64,000 nt of DNA from NCBI RefSeq assembly GCF_902150065.1, contig NC_043994.1, positions 22,882,413 through 22,946,412 of the forward strand, written 5' to 3'. This document shows positions 38,601-50,669 of the stretch, one piece after another. Source of the DNA: Myripristis murdjan (Eukaryota; Chordata; Actinopteri; Holocentriformes; Holocentridae). The translations under genes were made by a program, and so were the position numbers. The notes under the pieces were generated by a model that did not search any database, had not been told where the DNA came from, and was given only the letters and a program-made list of their open reading frames with translations. The stretch's first letter is position 1. Every line of letters starts with the position of its first letter.

Positions 38601-41600
38601 GAAGCATCACCTGCTCCTTCAACTGCAGAGGGATCCAAAGAGACAGTTTTATATAGCAGAACACATGTACCACAACCTGACAGCTTACCTCGAGAGACGA
38701 TTACAAGTGCATGTGGCATTATTTCCCACCTGATCTACACTTTGGTTTTCAGTCTTCAAGCTCTCCACAGCCGCCTCCAGTGTGTGGGCCTTCTCCAAAG
38801 CCTGGGAGAGAGCGAGAAAGGGTCTACTGTTAGGAAAAACAGAGCACAGCGAGGGGAGCCACACAAAGTGGTGTAGCTGATGGTCAATAAAGACGTATTA
38901 TAGTACAACAGAACTCACCGTCCTCAACTGCTCCTCTGTGGCAGCCATCTTGGTTTTCCATACCAGCTCTTCCTCCTCCACACTCTTCTGCAAGTCTTTC
39001 AGCATTCCTTCCTGAGGGATAAAAAAATAAAATAAAAAGATAAGACAAAACCTATAAACTTACCCCTGTTGACGTACTTACACATAAATCAATGCACATA
39101 TCGATTTAGCTTATTTTTAGAGACCACTGAACATGTATATAGATTTGGCTTGAGCGATACCCAAAATTTTATATCATGTTATTGTTTTGTTGAAATATCA
39201 GAATTTTCAATATTATCATGATATTTGTGAGACTTTTTTTTTTTTTTTTTAAATCCACTTACTTAATTCTAAATGCTTCTCATTAAAACCAGATTTACTG
39301 TTCTATATGTACAGAAACTGCAAATTAATCAAAACTAAAAACTACCTAGGCATGCTATTAGTTACTCTGTGCAGCCATTAAACTGTTGTATAAATAACTG
39401 TGCTGTGCCAATAATTTGACTTCTTTTAAATAAAAAAGAAGTCAAATAAAACAATACATCTGAAACAAAATTAAATATTATATCAAAGGCTGCAAACAGT
39501 TATGCTATTATTACACAAAGTCTGAGAATTGTATATAAATATTAAACTGAAACGTCTAACACCTTTCACAATGATGCCACCAAAATAACTACACTCAATA
39601 ATAATAATAATAAAAAAAGTTGTCTGCTTTGGTTTGGCTATGGTCCTGCGACTTTGGGCAGTAGTCTGCGGTGGACTTCAATATTGCGGAAAATATTGCA
39701 TATGGCTACAAATGTCATGATATGTGATATTACTGGATATGGGCCAAACATAATATAAACCGGTTGCATGTCATAGCAGTCATTCACCGTTTCAGCCAAG
39801 ACTGTCCTGTACTGTTCACACTCGGCCTGCAGTGTCCCATGGCTCTCCTCGGCCTCCTTCAGTTTCTCGAGCAACTCCTGAAGGAGACATAACAATCAGA
39901 ACCTTTTCCGCCAGGCTAATTCAAACGTGTATACAGAAATAGTACATCGTTATGGCTTACAGGCAACTCTGTGTTCGACTGAGACTCCTGGCTCTGCTGG
40001 CTGTGAGTGAGAGCCTCCTGAGCTTTCTGTGCAAAGGCTTGTAACCAGTCGGCCTGAGTGGTGGAAAAGCAGGCATGAATAATTAACATGACCATTATTT
40101 TATAGAGCTCCTCATTTGCGAAATCTGTGACATCTTTCCTACCTGCTCTGTCTCCAGGGGTATCTGTGGGAAAAGTGTCTGAAGAGTTTCTTTGGCTTCA
40201 GTTTGAAATGCTGTCAGTTGTGCAATCATGTCCTGCTGAGAAAAATGGATATCGTGATCAGGGAGGCGATTAAGAGCAAAGCTGTGGAATCAGTATCATG
40301 CTGGAAGCTGTACGGCTGCAAATGCTCTTACACCATCATCGGCTGGTGATTTTTCCCTTGCTTCTCTCAGCTGCTCTTGTAGCGACGTAACTAGGGCATC
40401 CCTCTCAGTCAGACTAGCCAAAGAACAATAATAAACAAAGCAGGCAAGATCAAATTACTAGGACTGATAATGTGTGAGATTGTAAAGTTTACTATGAGAG
40501 GCTCAGTGACTTACCTGCTCTGCAGTAGTGCCAGCTCTGCAGAGTTATCTGTCTGCTGAAACAAACAGGAAATACGAAAGGGTCAATGGAGCTGATTATG
40601 TTTCTGTGTTATGTGGCGACCTTTGAGGCAGAAACATGCAACAAACTGGAGGGTAAGCTTACTGGTGTACTCTTCAGTTGCTCCATTTCTTCTTTGACAT
40701 TTTTAAGCTCATCCTGAAGCGACGCTATAAGGCTGGCATCTTCACTAAAATGAATAGGGACAAACAGTTTGGATAAAGATCTAAAAAATACATATGTATT
40801 TATAACATGTTTTGGAATAATATAACAACTAAGTGGCAAGCCTGCAAGACCTGAGCCAAATGAATTGCCAGCCAAAAGGGCCATACCTGTTATTTCTCTG
40901 TTGTAGATCATCAGAAGTGTTTTCCTGCTAGAACAGCAAGTTGATTGTGATCAGCAGAGAAGATGACAAAATGTATGTATCAATTAGAAAAATAATCTTC
41001 TTAAATAATCAAGGAGTGATACTATTTAGACAGTATCCATATGGCAATGGATGAACAGAGAGATGCTTTATCACTTACAGCTGCTTCCTGCTTCATCTGT
41101 ATCTGTTTCAGTTCCTCGTGAAGCGTGTTTAACTGGTTGTCCCTCTCCTGGAGGCTGAAAGAGGATGCAAGCTTTTAATTAAGGTCTGGAATAGATCTGG
41201 ATCTGACGTTAACTCTGAAGTGAGAAGGATCAAACACTTACCTGAGCTTTAGCTGTTCCAGTTCTGCTGAATTCACCTGCCAAATAATACATGACCAACA
41301 TCTTTAGAAATCAAACTTATGGTGTTTTCAGTCATGTGACCAGTTTGCAAAACTGCCAAACAGTCTCTGCAGACAAAAGTGTCTTACCTGGTTGTTATCC
41401 TCCTCCTTTTTGTTCTGACTTGCCTCTCGCAGTGAGTTGATGGAGGCCACCTGCTGCTCAAGCTGCCTCTTCTCTCCCTGAGTCTGCTCCAGCTGAGCAG
41501 TGAGGGCATCCACCTGGGCAGAGCGCTCCCTAACCTCAGACTCCATACTTGCAACACGCAGCTGAAGCTCTGTAGGGACAGGGATCACTGTCAAAAGAAA

Positions 41601-44600
41601 GCACTCACTGCCTATTCTCAATATTTCGTATTCTGCAAACCCATCGCCAGTTCCAGCAAAATCCCACGGCCCACTAATTTCACAATGTATGGCATCTAAA
41701 ATCCAAATAATTTCCCCCTTTAACCCTTCACTCTTTGTATGCCAAATCATATCTCTGATCTGTTCAAAACTGTGATCCCATTCTCTTCCACAATGCACTA
41801 ATTTCCCTGACCTGAGACAGTGCTGCTGTCCTGCTGGGCCTTCTCCATGCTGGCCTGCAGGGTGCTGTTGTTGCTCTGTGCTGCCCGGAGCTCCTCGCAC
41901 ACCTCCTCCAGTCTCCTCTGTAAAGCCTGCTCACCCTCTGCATGACTGGCCTGACAGACAAATGAACATAAGTTTGTCAAAAAACAGCAGGGGGCAGCAA
42001 AGACTCACTCTGCACTGATGACATGCAAGTCTACAGTAGTACACCAGCAGATCATGCCCCATTCCTATAAGGAATCCTCCAAATGATAGCTTTTCTCCCC
42101 ACAGTCAAAACAAAAAGAGTTGGTTATATTTTTCTAGATAGTTACAGGTTTTAACATTATTCAGTATCCTCTGGCCTGAGAAATGGCTGGAGAAATAACA
42201 ATGAAAAGTTAAGTGCAGTGAAACACACATCATGTTGGTCAAAATAATCCTTATTTGGAACTTGGAAGTGTTTTAGTTTAAGGTGATTATAGCGATGACT
42301 TGGTAACCAACTGCTGTGACAACAAATTCAGTAGCTGCAGCTAATGCAAATTTCTAATGTTTGTGTGGAGATTACCATTAAGTCCAGCTATGCATTCATA
42401 TTTTAAACAGGCAAACTGCTCTCGAGTCAAAGAATTGGTTCATAGGATCAAAAACATCATCCCTTCTTCATCCAAAAGCCTTCAACATGTGTATATTGAC
42501 TACAGGCCTAAACCATTGCATAACATGTTGATAGACCTTAAACTCCTGGAAGGGATGTTAGTAAATGATTAGACAGAATGAACACTTAACTGTCAGGAAG
42601 TGCTGACTCACTTGCTCTGCATGTACCATAATAGTTCAGGCAAACAACATTCCATGAGTATGTGAATGCAAAGGCTTAGTATGTGTTAAGTACTGTACAA
42701 CAAATGAAAAGAAAATATGATGCAGTGGAATACTTCATGTTTAAAAGTCACGTCAGATGCAGTGTCAGTGTCTGCCTGCTCTTTTACTTATAGTTATAGA
42801 GGGCTGAAGCGGAGTGATGCTTGGGCACGCACGCATTCCAGCTGGTGTTGAAAAGCATTTCCCCTGCAGCCCCGTTATTGTGTGGCTGCATTCCAGCCCA
42901 GCCCCAGGCTCTGTGATTACAAGGCTATCAAACTTCCCATGACACAGCATTAGAGGGCAGGGGGACAGGTGGGCAAGGGCTTGGCTTATCATTTGGAGAA
43001 AATATGAAAACTAACTGGCCTGAAGAATAATAGGAAATTTCACCAATGCTGCATTAAAGGTAATCAAGTTAGACTCATCACATTCACAGTCACTGCAATA
43101 GAGAGGATGTGGTGTTCCCACAGGATGAGCCAACCTGCAGCACGGAGAGCTGCTTCTCAGCAGCAGTGACCTTGGCCTCCAGGCTTCTTTTGATGTGCTC
43201 ATCAGCCTGCAGACTCTCTGTCTTCTCCCCAAGCTCCTTGGTCAGTTTAGCACAGTCCTGACGCAGCTTGGCCAGCTCTGCATTTTGTCTGCGGAAGCCA
43301 AAGAGAGAGAAGGAGAATGAGGGTGAGGCACAATTCATGCCTGACACACACACAGGCTGAACTCAGGCCAGCCCCAAAATCTGGATACTATCAGACTCCA
43401 CAGACATACCTGTGAGCTCATAATGGTACATACTGTACTCTACATTGAAATTAAACTGTCAAAATCCCAGTGTTAAGAGGTAAAATACATGACTTCATGA
43501 ATCTGCTCATTACTGATTCTCAGCTATCAGTTTTCTTTCCTCCAGACTAATGCAGATTAGTTCCTGCCATGCCCGCATAGGCTCTGGGAACCACTCACTT
43601 GCTCTCAGCCTGGCTAGTTGCCTGGTTGAGGGCATCACGGAGAATGGAGTTCTCCTGCTGCAGACGGGCCAGTTGGGCATTAGGACCTTTCTCCAGTTGG
43701 TCCTGCAGGCTGAGGATCTGACAGTTGATGGAAATATATGGAAATTAATGAGCAGTCAACTCACTCACGCCTCATTTAAACATTTATTTTCCCCCTATGT
43801 TTTATTTCAGTATAAGCACTTTGCAACATGTTATTTTTGATGAACTAGCCATAAGCAACACATCCCTCTTAAAATTGTGATTAAAATTAAATTTCTCTAT
43901 AGGAACATGTAATGAAAGCAGACCATTAGCAGGAGAAAATGCTTTCCTCCTACTGACATTTTGAGAACTTGAACCGCATAGCATGTGCAATGTTATTTTC
44001 ACTTAACAAAAAAAAAAGCAGCAAACCAACTCCTCACAAACAATACAAATCAGTTACATTTGAACAAATTTGATTTCCATATATATTCAAACATTTGTCT
44101 ATGAGAACTGACCTTGGCATTGAGCCTCTGGGTCTGGGCTACATGGTCCTGGTAACTGGCCTGCATGCGAGCTTGCAGAGCAATCATCTCCTGCTCTCGC
44201 TTACTCAGCTGGGAACTCAGCCTGGTCTCAACACTGGCCACCTTGGATTTCTCAGCAGCCAGCTCCTGATTGGCACAAAGAAAGGAAGAGTCACGTCTGG
44301 ATTACCTTTAACAAGTCTGTGGCCAGCAGCCAAGAGCGGTTTCAGGAAGTTTGCATGTCCCTTTGTTGGGAGTAGACAAATGACGATCGGTCATTTCCTC
44401 AAGTAAAAATCAGCAGCACTGATGCAGAGTTGTAGGGCTAGCAAAAGCAAAACTTCTTTATGAAAAAAAAAATAAGATGTAATTACTCCGAGGTTTTCTT
44501 GAAATCAGTTTGGAACAGAAGCATGAATTTGTTTAATGTGATTTGCAGCATTATTAATTAAAATACTGCAGGTTGACTAAATCAGAAATGTTTCACCAGG

Positions 44601-47286
44601 TTTTTTTTTTTTTTTTTTTTTTTTTAATGTTTTCTGGGATTTTCTTATTCATTCCAGGTTTTGTGCACTGGGTTAGGAGTCAGTGGCTTGACCCACCAAA
44701 GACACATGGTAGCCTAGGCCAGACTCTGGCTGACTCTGAAGGGAAACACTTCTGTGAAAAGAAGTGTCAAATTTCAGTGCAGTTTTTTGTAAGCAGAGAT
44801 GGCCAACACATACAGCTAACCTTAGAGAGTTCTCTAAGACGGTTCTTAGCTGCCGCAGCATCCTCTTGTTCAGCTGCAAGCTGTTTCTCCCTCTCATCCA
44901 GCTGCTTTTTCAACATTGCCACTGGATCTCCTTTCTGAGTGGCCTGAAAAACACACACATATGCAGAGACACCAGAGTTGATAATCTGCCAGCTCTCACA
45001 AGCATTCAGCAATCCATTATGTGCCTTAACATTGCAGCTGGTGTTCCCCATCACCCAGTCTGCAGTCTCCCATACCGTTTGCCATGAGTCCTGAATGATG
45101 CCAGCCTTCTCCGACAGAATTTCGATAAGCCTCTGAGCCTCTCCCTCACTGAACACCATGCTACTGATGGTGGAAACCAGAGACTTGTAAGGCAGGTACA
45201 GGGGGACATCAGCTGAATCCACTGTTGCGGCTAGAGAGGCACAGAAACAGCATTACAATGAAATTTACAGTAGCAAAGCAATAAAGAGCAACATTAGCAA
45301 AAAAATAAGAAAATCTCAACAAAGTCCAGATAGTTTGCACGCTGATTTATTTCACTGATATGCTTTAAGGGTAAAAGCCAAATATTTTTGAGGGCCTCAT
45401 TAGACTGCTACAATAAAACTGAATTCCCACACTGCCTCAGGAAACAGCCAGATTGTGAGTTCCCCTTTGGGACCAGAGCCCTGGGCAGCTAGGGCTGGCA
45501 AAATGATGGGGCACTGTGGCACCAGGCAGAGACAACCCTCAGGCAGAGGAGAAACCCCCTATTGTCGGGGCACTGAGAGCCTTTGTCAGCTAACAAAACA
45601 GGGCAGTGGTGTTTGAACAGGCCAGCGTGCTCTATGCCCTCAAGAGCTGAGTGCCAGACATTGCCCACCTCTGCCCACTGGCACTACTTCCCATGGATCC
45701 ACAGCTCAAGGTTCATCAGAACTGACAGGGCATTAACCTTTTAGATTATGTTTGTATGTGCATGTGTGTGTCAGTTGTGGAGACGTGCCCCCACTCCCAC
45801 CTTCAAACACTTTCCAGTCTGAGAGCTATACCATCACTAGTGTTATGGCTGATGTAGTTCCTGCCTATACAACCACTTCCATCAATTCAAAAGAGAGCGC
45901 AAGTGTAAACAATGATCATTGTAGGGTTACAACAATGTTTTGATGTATGCATTCTCAAGACACAGCAGTTCTATTGTTTACATTGCTTACATTTGGGTGC
46001 TTGTTATGTTGGCATAATTCAACCTTATTCTACTGCGGCACTAGACATATAGATGAAACATATGAAAAACGAAAGAGTAAATTTGGTCAGGCCTTGATTT
46101 TATACTACCCATATCTGATCAAGCAGACTGCCATTCAGCTAGGGGTTACCTTAACACAATTGCCTACTACATAGCTCTGCAGTAAGAATTGGATGTTCCT
46201 TTTGTTAACATTCCATGAACTGATTTTCTGTTGGTTTCAACAGGCAAGCTTTTAGGCACCCTTTCTCTACCATCTGGACTACACTGCAGTTGTCTGCTTA
46301 CCAGTTTCATTTTTTTTCTTGGAGGCCTTCTTCTTGGGCTCCTGTGGTTTTGCTGCAACAGTGGCAGTCTGCTGAGATCCCACTGGGGGCACTGCCATCA
46401 CTGGGACCTCTTTGATGACAGCCTCTAGCACTGGGGCAGGTTTAGGGGGCACAGCAGACTTGGAGGGAGCTGGGGCAGACTTGGTTGGGGGTTGAGAAGA
46501 CTTGGACTGGGCAGCAGCAGACTTAGCTGCAGCTGGAGCTGATTTGACTGGGACTGAGGCAGGCTTGACCGGGGCTGGAGCTGGAGCTGGAGCTGACTTG
46601 GCTGATGCAGAGGCAGACTTGGCTGGGGGAGGGGCAGATGCAGTGGCAGTGGCAGGGGCAGAGTTAGGAGCAGGGGAAGACTTGGCCGGGGCAGAGGCAG
46701 GGGCAGAAGCAGGGGCAGACTTGACTGGGGCAGGGGCAGATTTGGCTGGAGCTGGGGCAACTGGGGCTGTCTGAGTAGAGGCCGGCTCCACCTTGGCCAC
46801 CTTTTTCTTCTTTTTATCTTTGGGTGAGGGAGCAGGTGAGGACTCAACAACAACTGGGCCTGGGGCAGCAGTGGCCTTGGGCTGGGTGTCTGCGGGTGCT
46901 GGGGCTGGAGCTGGCTTAGGCTCAAAGGCAGGGACAGGTTCAGGAGCAGGAGCAGGAGCAGCAGCTACAACAGGGGCAGAAGCAGGCTCAGGGACAAGAT
47001 CAGCTTCAGGGGCCTCTGGGATTCTCTCAGGCTCTGGGATTTTTCCATTCGGCTTTTCTTCCTTCTTCTTTCCACGGTTCTTCTTCTCAGATGCCTTGTC
47101 CTTCTTCTTCTTATCAGTGCGAGGCGGCTGCATTTTGCCCAACTCTCGGCGTTGCTTTGCCAGTGCCTCCTCATAAGAAGTCTCCTTCATGGAGAAGGTG
47201 GAGACTAAAGCAATCCCTATGGCAGAGATTACCATGAATCCACCAAACACCATAATCCCAAGAGTCTGGGGGTCATAGATATCCAT
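35617..47286 (-). CDS. rrbp1: ribosome-binding protein 1 (p180)
   Basis: Rough-ER membrane protein that anchors ribosomes and mRNA and bundles microtubules (family knowledge). 26 coding exons, 1143 aa: 46302-47286, 45076-45230, 44821-44943, 44113-44265, 43599-43717, 43135-43288, 41812-41950, 41398-41579, 41242-41276, 41079-41154, 40887-40927, 40663-40744, 40515-40555, 40332-40413, 40143-40235, 39961-40053, 39788-39877, 38919-39011, 38730-38801, 38527-38622, 37805-37888, 37509-37586, 36748-36831, 36506-36604, 35753-35896, 35617-35655. The start MDIYDPQTLGIMVFGGFM carries the ER membrane anchor (8-30), then a Lys-rich cytosolic segment. Residues 182-284 are Lys-Ser-Ala-Pro repeats; from LYLPYKSLVSTI (about 338) onward a heptad coiled coil runs to KEGTSV, identical to the mammalian C-terminus. 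Exons 9-14 are three copies of an exon pair. Introns over 300 nt hold little beyond repeats. Confidence 0.95.
36360..36480 (+). mobile_element. degraded LINE-like fragment in an rrbp1 intron
   Basis: Contains GGGAGCTACAATAGTCTAG then TAAAAGCATGGATCATGG, which resembles a dispersed fish repeat I associate with L2-type LINEs. Boundaries are not clear. Confidence 0.3.
38060..38130 (+). repeat. fragment of a common teleost dispersed repeat
   Basis: CAATTCAATTTTGATTTTAT then GTATAGCCTCAAATCATC and CTCAAGG resembles the 'tcaattttatttatatagcgccaaatca...cctcaagg' repeat seen throughout fish genomes. Its class is not certain to me. Confidence 0.45.
40332..41276 (-). repeat. rrbp1: tandemly tripled exon pair within rrbp1
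   Basis: Three consecutive exon pairs: 35+76, 41+82 and 41+82 nt. Each starts in phase 0, has a phase-2 internal junction that makes a Ser codon, and ends in phase 0. The products are alike: SAELEQLKLSLQERD / LQQRNNSEDASLIASLQDE / SAELALLQSSLTERD, each followed by a heptad helix (LHEELKQ, LQDELKN, LQEQLRE). This indicates tandem duplication of a coiled-coil cassette. Confidence 0.8.
46435..46743 (-). repeat. rrbp1: coding Lys-Ser-Ala-Pro repeat tract of rrbp1
   Basis: Residues about 182-284 are built from irregular KSAPAPA and APAPVKSAPA-type units. The DNA is a degenerate repeat in which AAGTC(T/A)GC and GCCCCTGC motifs recur. It stands between KVAKVEP and the LYLPYKSL segment, where mammalian RRBP1 has its long run of basic decapeptides. 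Confidence 0.85.
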
Positions 47287-48792
47287 TTTTCAGGTTTGGT
47301 TATCCTGTCAAAGAGAAAAATATATAACAATAATAGACTTTTTATCACAAGTTAGGAAGTATGATGGCTTACTTTCATACTGGCATAATCTGATGTAGGA
47401 CACCTGTTTTTAACTAAAATATTTGTCTCTTTTTAGCAAAACAAGGAAATTTCCATAACCCACTGAAAGGGGAGCTCTACGAAAGGAAAAAACACTTAAC
47501 ATAATCAAGAGTTAAAGAAAGTCTTCCTGTTCCTATGCTTTGATCTTGTTTTCAAGGGTTTGTTTCTCAAGTGCAAACAAAATCTAAACAATTCATAAAC
47601 AAGCCAAAATTCTAGTAACCATGCTTTCCCTGCAGAATTTAAAGAGGAATAATAATACTTGTGTTTCTATGCCTGAGCAATATGAAACTGACTGCAGCTG
47701 AGTTTCAGAAACAGAGCTTTTCATAAGATAGGACCATTATCTGAGTTAACTCAAAAGGCCTCAAGGTGTCGCTGTTACTCATTTTCATTTTTAACTTGAA
47801 TCTGACTGAAGACAGTATATAACAGAGGACAGAGCGAACTTGCATACAATGCCTTCCTTTGTGAGGAAAATTCATTCAAAAGCTCAAATTCACCTTCAAC
47901 CTCATATTAGCAAGTATCAAACACAGACTGCTCAAGTCCTACAGCCAGCATTGGGTACAATGGTTCAATGAGGAACTGCAACTACTGCAACTTACTAAGT
48001 TAAACAAAGTAAATCTAAATAAATAACAACACCTGGAGGATACTTGGTCTATCTTTTAGTATGCTTTAATTAAAATCTCTCATGCTGAATACCATATTCA
48101 TTTCAATTTTGAAACTCATACAACATAGACTAATATCCCAACTTCATTACTGAGAGTGCTATACATTCTTATATTCTCAAAAAGACAGATAACAATGAAA
48201 TTAGGTTCAGATTTTTCTCATTTTTTCCATAGAACAGGGAAAGATGGATTATTAAATAAACCAACTCATTTTGCTATTTTACCAACCAAATATGAATTTT
48301 TAGAATGAGAGAACGTCTAGACATTGGAGAGTTGTATGCCAAAGTAGACAGCAGATGATGAAAACTTTTCAGCGACAGCAAAATGATCAACATTTGGTGA
48401 CTGGTGTTAATTTCCTCCCTTGTAACAACTCTTCCCTAAGGGCCTTTCAAAAGCTCAGTTCACTAAACCAGAATGTTTAGCCTGCAGGGGGGAAATCTGA
48501 CTGTGGGAAACGACACAAAGACTGACACCTATTTTACTTTTTTTTTTTTTCAAACAAAATAAAATCAATCACACCTTGTATTTATGATGGCAGTGATTCA
48601 GTGATTCTGTCGGAAATATTAAAATGCACTAAAACATCTGTGTCTCTTCACATTTTAACATAAAAAAAATGTGCACAAGGCGAGCAGCGCCAAAGAGCTG
48701 AACTACTTCAGAGTCACCATTCATTAGAATGAAAGCCAAGAGTTTGCCCTGCCTCCTAATCTGTGATGTCACACATCCATGCATCTCCACTC

Positions 48793-48845
48793 AAAAAAAA
48801 AAGAAAAAGAAAAAAAGAAAAAAAAAAAGGAAGAAAAAAAAAAGA
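48793..48845. repeat. homopurine A/G tract in rrbp1 intron 1
   Basis: About 50 bases of A with scattered G and no pyrimidine except at the edges. More poly(A)-like runs lie near 49.10 kb. Rrbp1 intron 1 (47305-49829) otherwise holds nothing I recognise. Confidence 0.8.
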
Positions 48846-49829
48846 CCACTGTGCAAGTCCCAAGTCAGGACAACTTTCTTGAGATAAAAGTACATTTTCT
48901 GGTCCATGAAAGATAGGATGAGCAGAAGATAAAGCTCACTGGGGTGTAAAGGTTAAAACAAATATTCTAGGAGTCCATAAAGTCAGCCTCTTATTCAACA
49001 TGGTCAACGGAATACCTCCAGGGGGTGCATTCTCACAAAGACTACAGTCTTCACCTGAATGCCTCTGATTTGGAAAGAAAACTGATTCACTTACCAAAAA
49101 AAAAAAAACCAAAAAAAAAAAACAAAAACCTGTAGCTCTTGACTAAATTCTGGTACAATATGCAGATGCCCTGGCAGAGCTGCTCTTCAGTGTTTAATCA
49201 GTCCAGTGCTGCGTTTCAACTGGGATTCAGACAGTTATGGAGAGGTCCATCAGACTGATTCATTTACAACAATCCACATACTGTCCCATTTCATAACACA
49301 TACACACACCAACCTCCAATAAAAGTATCTCTGGTAATCAATATTATAACATTAACTACAACAAACTGCTATAGAAGTAAAAGAAGAAAAAAAAAGTTAT
49401 AGATGTCTGTGTAACGTTAGAGAGCGACCTATGTAATTTATCCAGTCTTATCGAGATAGAAACAGAAAAGTAACTGTACTATTTAACCACCCGAATCTTT
49501 TTTTACACATATCACTGAGGTTTATCATTATTTGCAAGCTAGCTTTGCAGCTAACACTCCATCAATGGACTTGGCTTGCATCCGCTACATAACATTAATA
49601 AGTATTTGCGGCAAACTGCATTACAAAAGCTATTATACATGTATGGACTAACTAGACAGCGATCACAAAACCGCAAAGATTTTCAAGTAACTTTGGGGTA
49701 AAAGAAAAAAAAAATTGGCTTTATGTAACACTAGTTAGCCTTGGAGTTAGCGGCACAGAAGTTAGCTCTCCAAGCTAGCTAACGTTGGCTGTGTGAATTT
49801 AAAAAAAAATCCAAGATTCCCACTCTTAC

Positions 49830-49990
49830 CTCTCTGATGTAGCTACGCTTGCTTGCTTGAGAGAGATGCGGAGGACAGAAAGCTTTGGGCTGTGGGTGAA
49901 AGTCAGGCGTGTAGCTACCTTTTTTCTCTAGCTAACTTGATTTTTTCCCGAGCTCTCCCTCAGTCCAGTGGAGAATCCGTGGTCTGTGAA
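49830..49990 (-). other. rrbp1: rrbp1 5' noncoding exon
   Basis: A donor on the minus strand (ATCAGAGAG|GTAAGAG) fixes the exon end at 49830. The coding exon begins with an acceptor 18 nt before its ATG (47304), so a separate 5' UTR exon is required and this fits. The upper boundary is approximate. Confidence 0.65.
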
Positions 49991-50065
49991 GTCGTGGCAC
50001 TTTGAGCTGGCTAGACGCGCTGGCCCCTTGCCCTAGATAGCGACCATTAATCCAGAAAGCACCGG

Positions 50066-50116
50066 ATTGGCTGGGATACACTCAACCAGGAAATGAACCT
50101 GCTGGGAGTTGTAGTC
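50066..50116 (-). promoter_or_regulatory. rrbp1: rrbp1 promoter: CCAAT box and ZNF143/THAP11-type site
   Basis: On the minus strand GACTACAACTCCCAGCAGG (50098-50116) is close to the ACTACAATTCCCAGCATGC site of ZNF143/THAP11, followed by an inverted CCAAT (50066-50070) nearer the gene. Both lie about 80-120 bases upstream of the noncoding exon, the usual distance for such sites. Confidence 0.65.
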
Positions 50117-50254
50117 TCTCGCCTGCATATGGCTGACAAATTACAGGAAAAAACAGTGAGAAGTGTCTTTTTAAGGTGCTGAGCGACCACTAAAGACTAA
50201 TAAATGCACATTGAGAGTTGACTGGCACAAAAAAAAAAAACAAAAAAAAAAACA

Positions 50255-50665
50255 CATAGGCACTGGTCTGCATAGTGTTGGGAAACAGTGTGTGGCATAC
50301 ACCAAGAGACTGCTATCGGCCCCTACACTGAGGGGATCTGCTGGCTCCTGGTCTCTGCAAATCATTAAGTTATTGTGACTGATCAGCTTTATCCTATGAT
50401 GACACATTTCTATCCTGATGAGAGCAGCCTTGCCTAGGATGACAATTTTGGACCGATGTGATAGGCAGCACTCTCCACCTCCATCGTCAAAACACCAAAT
50501 CAAGTGATGGTGTTTTGGAAAAATGGTGTTATGTCTCTCCCAGCAGAGTCCCATCCCAGACACGTGGAGAGTCCATGCCAAGGTGCTCTGAAGCGGTTCT
50601 GGTGGCGCAACAGCTTATTAAGACACTTTATGTTGTTTTTTCCTTTGGTTTATGGTTGTTTTTTC
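50255..50665 (+). mobile_element. Tc1-like DNA transposon relic (transposase 3' half)
   Basis: Plus-strand pieces resemble the 3' part of a common fish Tc1-like transposase gene: CGGCCCCTACACTGAGGGGA, then a FYPDE-like stretch, then RQHSPPPSSKHQ, and past the ORF TTAAGACACTTTATGTTG. The segment that should carry QDDNAPIHR to SPDLNPIEHLW is deleted between about 50440 and 50448, and the frame is broken several times. No terminal repeats are seen. It begins about 140 bases from the rrbp1 promoter motif. Confidence 0.7.
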
Positions 50666-50669
50666 ACCC

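Noticed and set aside
41580-41811. Open frame running through the 232-nt rrbp1 intron between exons 7 and 8
   Set aside because: It is in frame with the downstream exon but not with the upstream one, and both splice sites are canonical; a retained-intron product would shift frame.
46425-47176. Several long frames on both strands across the rrbp1 repeat exon (Leu/Pro-rich and Gly/Ala-rich products)
   Set aside because: They are shadows of the Lys-Ser-Ala-Pro coding repeat; the rrbp1 frame has the conserved N-terminus and correct splice sites.
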